A stretch of 30,243 bases of DNA from CAYWHE01 sp964458125 (GTDB taxonomy: Bacteria; Bacteroidota; Bacteroidia; AKYH767-A; OLB10). Numbering within the stretch: position 1 is the stretch's first letter; each line of letters starts with the position of its first letter. The translations under genes were made by a program, and so were the position numbers. The notes beneath the pieces are model-generated. The model made no database searches. It was not told where the DNA came from and saw only the letters and a program-made list of their open reading frames with translations. Where the stretch lies: contig CAYWHE010000019.1 in assembly GCA_964458125.1 (NCBI GenBank), positions 1-30,243 of the forward strand, in the 5' to 3' direction. Below are positions 24,241 to 30,243 of this stretch, piece after piece.

Positions 24241-24252
24241 TTATAAGATCGA

Positions 24253-24654
24253 TTAGTGATTATGATGATCATGGTTATGGTCATGATGATCATTTTTCAT
24301 CACACAGGTATTGCCATTCATATCCATGCAATCACCATCATTCATCATTACCTTTTTTCCATCCCTGGTAACATAAATCCCTTCTGCTGATACGGTCATG
24401 CCGTTTTTTAGTTTGACGTCTGCAGTGACGGGGGCTTCAACTCCTCCCGTTGTCTGGAATAATTTACCGCCCTTTTTCATCAGGCAGTTGTTCATGTCAC
24501 AGGCAGGGGTTTTGGACTGAGGGGTGGCATCGGAGGCAGATTTTACTTCCTGTTTGTCGGGGGCCGGTGTCTGTGTGGAGGTTCTGCTGTCTTGTGCCTG
24601 TACCATTCCTGCAGTAATAAATAAGGCTACTGCGGCCATCATTAATTTTTTCAT
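24253..24654 (-). CDS. Small exported DUF6799 protein with His/Asp-rich tail
   Basis: 133 residues. Signal peptide MKKLMMAAVALFITAGMVQA, cleavage likely after AQA. A Pro/Thr/Ser/Lys-rich linker follows, then a short Cys pair region (ACDMNNCLMKKGGKLF), a core with VKLKNGMTVSAEGIYVTRDGK and the Met/Asp/Gly-rich MMNDGDCMDMNGN, typical of DUF6799. The last 13 residues are almost only His, Asp and Asn (DHHDHNHDHHNH), a likely metal-binding tail; together with four Cys and several Met this suggests periplasmic copper, nickel or zinc handling. That role is inference from composition. It is the only minus-strand gene right of 14.7 kb. Confidence 0.8.
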   Translation of the reverse strand: MKKLMMAAVALFITAGMVQAQDSRTSTQTPAPDKQEVKSASDATPQSKTPACDMNNCLMKKGGKLFQTTGGVEAPVTADVKLKNGMTVSAEGIYVTRDGKKVMMNDGDCMDMNGNTCVMKNDHHDHNHDHHNH

Positions 24655-24720
24655 GTTATGGATTATTATTTATTGGTTTTGATGCGGCAAGGTAGTCAAT
24701 TCAGGTAAATATACAATGAT

Positions 24721-24728
24721 TACCTTTG
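24721..24728 (+). promoter_or_regulatory. -7 promoter element for serS
   Basis: TACCTTTG, a perfect TAnnTTTG, 18 bases before the serS ATG, giving a leader of about a dozen bases. No convincing -33 TTG. No T-box or other aminoacyl-tRNA-sensing leader would fit in this space. Confidence 0.45.
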
Positions 24729-24746
24729 AGCGCTTAAAAAAAACCT

Positions 24747-26021
24747 ATGTTACAGATCCAGGCATTACGGGAACATACAGCGGCAATTATTTCCAGGCTC
24801 GAAATCAAAAATGTGGATGCCCGGCCGGCGGTGGAGGAAATTCTTCGTCTTGATGGTGAGAAACGCAGGATGCAGGCGGAAATGGAAAGCCTGCTGGCCC
24901 ACCAGAACACCCTGGCCAAACAGGTCGGGGATTTGTTTAAAGCAGGACAGGCAGCCGAAGCCAATGACCTGAAAACCAAAAGTGCAGCCCTGAAGGAAAG
25001 TTCTAAAAACCTGTCCGATCAGCTCGACCGGCTGGAAAAGGAATTGATTGAACAACTCATCAGGCTGCCCAATGTGCCTTCCCTGAAGGTCCCCAAAGGA
25101 AAGCTGCCGGCCGACAATGAAATTGTATTCCGGGACCGTGACGAGGTGCCTGTGTCCGGTCCGGATGCCCTGCCCCACTGGGACCTGGCTGTCAAATACG
25201 ACATCATCGATTTCGAACTTGGCAACAAACTGACCGGGGCCGGTTTTCCGGTCTACAAGGGAAAAGGAGCCCGTCTGCAACGCGCCCTCATTAACTTTTT
25301 CCTGGATTCGGCTACCCATGCCGGATACCGTGAAATACAACCGCCCATCCTGGTAAATGAAACATCCGGGTTTGGCACCGGGCAGCTTCCCGACAAGGAA
25401 GGTCAGATGTACCATGTGGGTATGGACAATCTCTACCTTATTCCTACAGCTGAAGTGCCGCTTACCAATATATTCCGGGATGTTATTTTAAAGGCGGAGG
25501 ACCTGCCGGTGAAACTCACCGCATACACCCCTTGCTTCCGACGGGAGGCCGGCTCTTATGGAAAGGATGTCAGGGGCCTGAACCGTTTGCACCAGTTTGA
25601 TAAGGTTGAAATTGTGCAGGTACAGCATCCCGATAAATCCTATGACACCCTGGAGGACATGAAGGATTATGTAGCCGGATTATTGAAGCGGCTCGGACTG
25701 CCTTTCCGCATCCTGAAACTATGCGGGGGGGATATGAGTTTTGCATCAGCCATGACGTATGATTTGGAAGTGTATTCGGCCGCCCAGAAAAAATGGCTGG
25801 AGGTGAGTTCCGTTTCCAATTTCGAAACCTTCCAATCGAACAGGCTTAAACTGCGTTTCCGCAGCGGGGACCAGAAACCTCAGCTGGCCCATACACTAAA
25901 CGGCAGCGCACTGGCGTTACCACGCATCGTGGCGGCGTTGCTCGAAAACAACCAGTCGGCCGAAGGTATACGGATTCCTGAAGTGCTTCAGCCTTATACC
26001 GGATTCGAACAAATCAACTGA
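24747..26021 (+). CDS. serS: Seryl-tRNA synthetase
   Basis: 424 residues, full-length class II synthetase. The N-terminal tRNA-binding arm is an antiparallel coiled coil (about 1-110, ending LIRLPNVPSLKVPKG). The catalytic core has motif 1 around GYREIQPPILVNE, the TAEVPLTNI serine-binding region, motif 2 CFRREAGSYGKDVRGLNRLHQF and motif 3 LNGSALALPRIVAALLENNQ. It charges tRNA-Ser with serine in the cytoplasm (and tRNA-Sec if present). The start ATG (MLQIQALREHTAAI) matches the family N-terminus. It is 25 bases upstream of the TPR gene, which likely shares its transcript. Confidence 0.97.
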   Translation: MLQIQALREHTAAIISRLEIKNVDARPAVEEILRLDGEKRRMQAEMESLLAHQNTLAKQVGDLFKAGQAAEANDLKTKSAALKESSKNLSDQLDRLEKELIEQLIRLPNVPSLKVPKGKLPADNEIVFRDRDEVPVSGPDALPHWDLAVKYDIIDFELGNKLTGAGFPVYKGKGARLQRALINFFLDSATHAGYREIQPPILVNETSGFGTGQLPDKEGQMYHVGMDNLYLIPTAEVPLTNIFRDVILKAEDLPVKLTAYTPCFRREAGSYGKDVRGLNRLHQFDKVEIVQVQHPDKSYDTLEDMKDYVAGLLKRLGLPFRILKLCGGDMSFASAMTYDLEVYSAAQKKWLEVSSVSNFETFQSNRLKLRFRSGDQKPQLAHTLNGSALALPRIVAALLENNQSAEGIRIPEVLQPYTGFEQIN

Positions 26022-26046
26022 AAAAGCGTATAGCCTCATTCTTTCC

Positions 26047-27903
26047 ATGACCTGGCCTGAATCTTCCCTTCAATTTATTCAAAGGACTTTTTTAAGTCTT
26101 TTACTGCTCCTTGTTGCATTTGGGCCGGTAAAGGATGCTTTAGCGCAGGGTCAGACCAATGCCGAACTGGCCAACCAGTATTTTTCAACGGGTGAATACG
26201 ATAAAGCCGTTGTTTATTTTGAGAAACAATACAATTTTGATCCCTTTGGTTCCTATGACGGGTACCTGAAATGCCTGATGATGATGAAGGATTACGAGAA
26301 GGCCGAAAAACTGATCAAAAAACATTTCAAAAAAAACACCAAAAACCTGGATGTACTGGTCGACCTGGGCCGGCTTTACGAAACGATGGTGCAGCCGGAA
26401 AAAGCAAAAGAACAGTTTGAAAAAGCCATCAGGTCGTTATCCCCGGAATTGCAGCAGGTGATGACCCTGGCCAACGCCTTTAATGAAGGAGGATATGGTG
26501 AATACGTATTGCAGACCTATGAAGCCGGCAGAAAACTCATGAAAGGAGCATATCCCTTCAATTTTGAACTTGCAGAGGCTTATGCACAGTTGGGCGATCA
26601 GGCAAAAATGGTGGAAGAGTACCTTGACCTGCTGGAGATGGGGGAGCAGTACCAGCCCAACCTCCAAACCATACTGCAGAATAAAATGTACAATGATCCC
26701 ACCGGTAAAATCAGCGAAAACCTGAGGGTAGCCCTGCTCAGGCGTATTCAGAAAAATCCGGATAAGATTATTTACAATGAATTTTTATACTGGCTTTTTT
26801 TGCAGGAAAAGGATTTTGAATCGGCCCTGATCCAGGCCAAAGCACTGGATAAGCGCACCGATGACCAGGGTAACAGGGTTTTTACGCTGGGCCGGCTGGC
26901 AGTATCCAATGCCGATTACCAGGCTGGTGAAAACTGCTTTCAGTACATCATGGACAAGGGAAAAAACGGGACTTACTACAATGCCGCACGGATGGAAATG
27001 ATACTGGCTTCCAACCAGCGTATCACCAGCGGCAACCTGTATACCAAGGCCGACCTGGAGAAACTGGCGAATGATTACCGCCAGGCCCTTGATGAACTTG
27101 GCCAGTCGGTAGCCACGGCCAATCTGATGAAAGGGTATGCTCATCTGCTGGCCTTCTATTTAAATAAAACCGATGAAGCCATTACCATGCTTGAATCCTG
27201 TATTGCCATAAGGGGAATAAGTCAGCAGTATGTTGCCGAATGCAAGCTTGATTTGGGCGATATCCTGATCCTGAAAGGCAATGTATGGGATGCTACCTTA
27301 TACTATTCGCAGGTGGATAAGGACTTCAAGGAAGATGCCATCGGAAGGGAGGCCAAATACAGGAATGCCCGGCTGTCGTATTACATGGGTGAGTTTGAAT
27401 GGGCTGCCGCCCAGTTGAATATCCTGAAAGCCGCCACAGCCCAGTTGATTTCAAACGATGCCATGTCGCTTTCCCTGCTCATTTCTGATAACACGGGCAA
27501 TGATGCAGACTATACGCCACTGCTCATTTTTTCCCGGGCCGATTTACTGCAGTTTCAGCATCAGTTTGATCCGGCCATTGTCACGCTGGATTCGGTAATC
27601 CGCGAATATCCCGGCCATTCCCTGACGGATGAGATCTGGTATAAAAAGGCATTGATTTATAAGGAGACGGGGAGAACGGATTCGGCATTTGCCTATTTTC
27701 AAAAAGTACTGGATGAATATTCATCCGATATCCTGGCTGACGATGCTCTTTTCCAGATGGCGGGTTTACAGGAATCCGTTTATAATGACGGCCAGAAGGC
27801 GCAGCAGCTCTACCAGGACCTGCTGACCAAATACCCGGGAAGCCTTTATGTGGTGGAGGCGCGAAAGCGTTACCGGGCGCTGCGTGGCGATAAGGTGAAT
27901 TAA
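26047..27903 (+). CDS. Exported tetratricopeptide-repeat protein
   Basis: 618 residues. An N-terminal hydrophobic segment (FLSLLLLLVAFG, about 15-27) followed by DALAQG looks like a signal peptide with a somewhat long start. The rest is helical repeats of TPR type: ANQYFSTGEYDKAVVYFEKQ, MMKDYEKAEKLIKKHF, LYETMVQPEKAKEQFEKAI near the start and TDSAFAYFQKVLDEYSSDILADDALFQMA near the end, where the form resembles the outer-membrane lipoprotein BamD/CpoB class of periplasmic TPRs. No lipobox is seen. Probably a periplasmic scaffold; partners unknown. It follows serS by 25 bases. Confidence 0.82.
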   Translation: MTWPESSLQFIQRTFLSLLLLLVAFGPVKDALAQGQTNAELANQYFSTGEYDKAVVYFEKQYNFDPFGSYDGYLKCLMMMKDYEKAEKLIKKHFKKNTKNLDVLVDLGRLYETMVQPEKAKEQFEKAIRSLSPELQQVMTLANAFNEGGYGEYVLQTYEAGRKLMKGAYPFNFELAEAYAQLGDQAKMVEEYLDLLEMGEQYQPNLQTILQNKMYNDPTGKISENLRVALLRRIQKNPDKIIYNEFLYWLFLQEKDFESALIQAKALDKRTDDQGNRVFTLGRLAVSNADYQAGENCFQYIMDKGKNGTYYNAARMEMILASNQRITSGNLYTKADLEKLANDYRQALDELGQSVATANLMKGYAHLLAFYLNKTDEAITMLESCIAIRGISQQYVAECKLDLGDILILKGNVWDATLYYSQVDKDFKEDAIGREAKYRNARLSYYMGEFEWAAAQLNILKAATAQLISNDAMSLSLLISDNTGNDADYTPLLIFSRADLLQFQHQFDPAIVTLDSVIREYPGHSLTDEIWYKKALIYKETGRTDSAFAYFQKVLDEYSSDILADDALFQMAGLQESVYNDGQKAQQLYQDLLTKYPGSLYVVEARKRYRALRGDKVN

Positions 27904-28086
27904 GGTCTTTCAGTCCTGCCTGTCTGATGGATCTGCAGGTGCATGGCGGACTGCCTGCCGTTGCCGGGCTTGTGAGAGGAAAGGCAGGGCCTCCCGCCAG
28001 GGACAAAAAAAACCTCCTGCCGTCTGCTTCCTGCTATTGTCATTCCGTCTTCAGCCTCCCGACTCCTGCATTTTCATTCCCTTTAT

Positions 28087-28094
28087 TATCTTTG
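28087..28094 (+). promoter_or_regulatory. -7 promoter element immediately before mtaB
   Basis: TATCTTTG, a perfect TAnnTTTG, ends seven bases before the mtaB ATG (28102). At the usual distance transcription would begin at or next to the start codon, implying a leaderless or near-leaderless mRNA. No good -33 TTG is present. Confidence 0.45.
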
Positions 28095-28101
28095 CAGCCA
28101 A

Positions 28102-29436
28102 ATGTTTAAAAACCTGAAAGCGGCCTTTCATACCCTGGGCTGCAAGCTCAACTTTTCCGAGACTTCCTCCATTGCCCGGCAGTTGACGGATGCAGGCTTT
28201 CAAAAAGTGTCCTTTTCCGATTTTTCCGATGTCTATGTCATCAATACCTGCTCGGTTACCGAAAATGCCGACCGGGAATGCAAGACGATCGTGAACCGCG
28301 CCCTGACCAGGAATCCCGATGCATTTATCATCGTGACGGGTTGCTTTGCACAGCTAAAGCCCGAAAGCATAGCCCGGATGGCCGGTGTGGATCTGGTATT
28401 GGGCGCCGGTGAAAAATTCAATATCATTCCATATCTCTCTGATCTGAGGAAAAGGGAAAGGGGAGAGGTATTCTCCTGTGACATTGGTGCAGTTCAGCAT
28501 TTCATACCCGCTCATAGTTCCGGAGACCGTACCCGTACCTTTCTCAAGGTGCAGGATGGCTGTGATTATTCCTGTACGTTCTGTACCATTCCGCTTGCCC
28601 GGGGAGGCAGCAGAAGCGGTACGGTAGCACAGGTTGTCAGCCAGGTGGAGGCGCTGGTGGCACAAGGTGCCAAAGAGATTGTCCTGACGGGCGTGAACCT
28701 GGGGGACTTTGGAAAACCGGCGCCGGACCTGCAGCCTACCAACCGTTTTTATGACCTGGCCATGGCCCTCGACAATCTGGATCTGCCGGTGCGGTACCGG
28801 ATTTCTTCCATCGAACCCAACCTGCTCAGTGCTGCTCTCATCAACCTGGTTGCGTCTTCTTCCAGGTTTGCCCCGCACTTTCACATTCCCCTGCAAAGCG
28901 GTTCGGACCGGATTCTCAAAAGCATGAAACGGAGGTACCTTACCTCCCTGTATGCCGGCCGGATTTCGTATATAAAAAGCGTCATGCCGCATGCCTGCAT
29001 CGGCGTGGATGTGATCGTCGGGTTCCCGGGTGAAACCGATGATGATTTTCTCGCCACCTATGATTTCCTGCGCGATCTCGATGTATCCTACCTGCATGTT
29101 TTCACCTATTCCGAACGGGATCATACACCGGCCATCAGCCTGCCCGGAACGGTGCCCATGGGGGTACGGAAAACCCGTAACAACATGTTGCGCATTCTTT
29201 CTAAAAAGAAACTGCAGGCCTTTTACCGGTCACGGAAGGGCAGAACGGAAGAAGTGTTGTTTGAAAAAAAGGATAACGATGGATTCCTCTACGGGTATAC
29301 CGGAAATTATATCCGAATCAAAGCAACTTACCAGCCTGAGCTGGAACAAACCCTTTGTCCGGTATTTCTGGACCGGCAGGATGAAGAGGGACATTATCTT
29401 TTTCAACCGGACGTTTCCGTTCCGGCATATTCCTAA
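28102..29436 (+). CDS. mtaB: tRNA t6A37 methylthiotransferase MtaB
   Basis: 444 residues, radical-SAM methylthiotransferase. The N-terminal UPF0004 domain carries the auxiliary cluster cysteines Cys14 (TLGCKLN), Cys50 (INTCSVTE) and Cys81 (VTGCFAQ). The radical-SAM cluster is CDYSCTFC (Cys154, 158, 161). Further signatures are IVLTGVNLGDFG and HIPLQSGSDRILKSMKRRY, and GVDVIVGFPGETDDDF; a TRAM domain lies at the C-terminus. LGCKLN rather than LGCQMN separates MtaB-type enzymes from MiaB and RimO. It converts t6A37 to ms2t6A37 in tRNAs decoding ANN codons. It is followed by lgt after 11 bases, probably on the same transcript. Confidence 0.95.
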   Translation: MFKNLKAAFHTLGCKLNFSETSSIARQLTDAGFQKVSFSDFSDVYVINTCSVTENADRECKTIVNRALTRNPDAFIIVTGCFAQLKPESIARMAGVDLVLGAGEKFNIIPYLSDLRKRERGEVFSCDIGAVQHFIPAHSSGDRTRTFLKVQDGCDYSCTFCTIPLARGGSRSGTVAQVVSQVEALVAQGAKEIVLTGVNLGDFGKPAPDLQPTNRFYDLAMALDNLDLPVRYRISSIEPNLLSAALINLVASSSRFAPHFHIPLQSGSDRILKSMKRRYLTSLYAGRISYIKSVMPHACIGVDVIVGFPGETDDDFLATYDFLRDLDVSYLHVFTYSERDHTPAISLPGTVPMGVRKTRNNMLRILSKKKLQAFYRSRKGRTEEVLFEKKDNDGFLYGYTGNYIRIKATYQPELEQTLCPVFLDRQDEEGHYLFQPDVSVPAYS

Positions 29437-29447
29437 GCCGTCTGCCG

Positions 29448-30243
29448 ATGTATCCCACCTTCTCCGATTTCTTATATGATCTTACCGGTTTTCACATACC
29501 GCTGCCCATTCAGAGCTTCGGGCTCATCCTGGCGCTTTCTTTTTTCCTGGCCGCCTATACGCTGGGTATTGAGCTGAGGCGTAAAGAACAACTGGGCTTC
29601 CTCACGCCGGTTAAAAGGAAAGTCCTGAAAGGCGCACCCGCCGGCCCTGCCGACCTGATTACCGCCGCTGTTTTCGGTTTCATCCTCGGTTACAAACTGC
29701 TTTATATCATCCTGCATTACAACCAGTTCGTGGAGGATACGCAGGGGATCATGTTAAGCACGGAAGGCAACTGGGCAGGCGGAATTGCGCTGGCTTCATT
29801 ATTTACCTGGCTTAAATATTCGGAAAAGAAAAAGTTACAGAAGGACAGGCCGGAATGGGTGGAAGAAATTGTCCGTCCGCATGAACTGGTAGGTAATTTT
29901 ACCATGGTGGCAGCGGTAAGCGGGCTGATCGGTGCAAAAATTTTTCACAACCTGGAAAACCTGGATGAGTTTATCATTGATCCATGGGGTTCCCTGTTTT
30001 CGTTCAGCGGTCTGACCTTTTATGGTGGTTTGATTTGCGGTGCCGCCGGGGTAATCTGGTATGGGCACCGGTACAACATCAGGCCTTTGCACCTGTGCGA
30101 TGCCAATGCACCCGGGCTGATGCTGGCCTATGCCGTTGGGCGCCTGGGTTGCCAGATTTCCGGCGACGGTGACTGGGGTGTAGTCAATACGGCACCGAAA
30201 CCTTCCTGGTTATATTTTATGCCGGACTGGTTCTGGGCGTATA
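29448..30243 (+). CDS. lgt: Prolipoprotein diacylglyceryl transferase (Lgt), cut by the right edge
   Basis: The first 265 codons of an inner-membrane enzyme that transfers diacylglyceryl from phosphatidylglycerol to the lipobox Cys of prolipoproteins. Visible marks: PIQSFGLILALSFFLA in the first helix, a cytoplasmic KRK-rich loop, VSGLIGAKIFHNLEN (the conserved GAR/K region), FSGLTFYGGLICG, and the Lgt signature in its Bacteroidota form, AYAVGRLGCQISGDGDWG. At least five hydrophobic segments are seen. The insert after the first helix is longer than in E. coli Lgt, as is usual in this phylum. No stop is reached before the window ends. The ATG lies 11 bases after mtaB. Confidence 0.93.
   Translation, partial: MYPTFSDFLYDLTGFHIPLPIQSFGLILALSFFLAAYTLGIELRRKEQLGFLTPVKRKVLKGAPAGPADLITAAVFGFILGYKLLYIILHYNQFVEDTQGIMLSTEGNWAGGIALASLFTWLKYSEKKKLQKDRPEWVEEIVRPHELVGNFTMVAAVSGLIGAKIFHNLENLDEFIIDPWGSLFSFSGLTFYGGLICGAAGVIWYGHRYNIRPLHLCDANAPGLMLAYAVGRLGCQISGDGDWGVVNTAPKPSWLYFMPDWFWAY

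Noticed and set aside
27904..28101. tRNA or terminator in the gap before mtaB
   Set aside because: Short GC-rich inverted segments are present but they do not form a cloverleaf or a stem followed by a T-run.
1..30243. CRISPR arrays, insertion sequences, prophage or toxin-antitoxin modules
   Set aside because: No regularly spaced repeats, transposase or integrase motifs, or recognisable toxin-antitoxin pairs were found on either strand.

Overview
This window reads as an ordinary chromosomal segment of a Bacteroidota bacterium (Bacteroidales/Sphingobacteriales-like, mid GC). Four things point there. A secreted protein ends in a type IX secretion (T9SS) sorting domain. DUF4290 and DUF6799 proteins, both typical of Bacteroidota, are present. 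The Lgt has the Bacteroidota-style signature (GRLGCQ...GDGDWG). Many gene upstream regions carry the phylum's TAnnTTTG -7 promoter element in place of an E. coli-like -10 box. Gene content is mostly core and housekeeping; there are no transposases, phage genes, CRISPR arrays, tRNAs or rRNAs that I can see.

Layout. From 1 to about 14.7 kb every convincing gene is on the minus strand. From the left these are: a possible gene start running off the edge, a GNAT acetyltransferase, a TMEM175-type channel, a small membrane protein, a CNNM/HlyC-type transporter, a gene-poor stretch (3548-4222), a PaiB-like flavin-binding protein, and another gene-poor stretch (4865-5362). Then comes a tight run transcribed right to left: ABC-2 exporter ATPase, permease, Ppx/GppA phosphatase, sigma-54-type response regulator. 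Next are grpE-dnaJ, a TlpA-like thioredoxin and the overlapping DUF4290-murA pair.

At about 14.7-14.9 kb the strand switches at a divergent promoter region. Rightward genes follow: a small promoter-to-terminator unit of about 0.3 kb with a 62-codon ORF, then a compact four-gene run (M1 metallopeptidase with a probable outer-membrane barrel, LpxH, a second PaiB-like protein, adenine deaminase), then a T9SS-exported beta-propeller protein. A convergent DUF6799 secreted protein on the minus strand is separated from it by a bidirectional terminator. The window ends with serS plus a TPR protein, and mtaB plus lgt; lgt is cut by the right edge.

Themes are envelope biogenesis (MurA, LpxH, Lgt, T9SS cargo, surface M1 protease), protein folding (GrpE-DnaJ), translation (SerS, MtaB) and stress or phosphate signalling (Ppx, response regulator). 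I find no clear new multi-gene system. The items most worth a second look are the M1 peptidase-barrel fusion, the response regulator without a DNA-binding domain and with an altered GAFTGA loop, the Asp-type (fosfomycin-insensitive type) MurA, and the small orphan transcription unit at 14860-15187.
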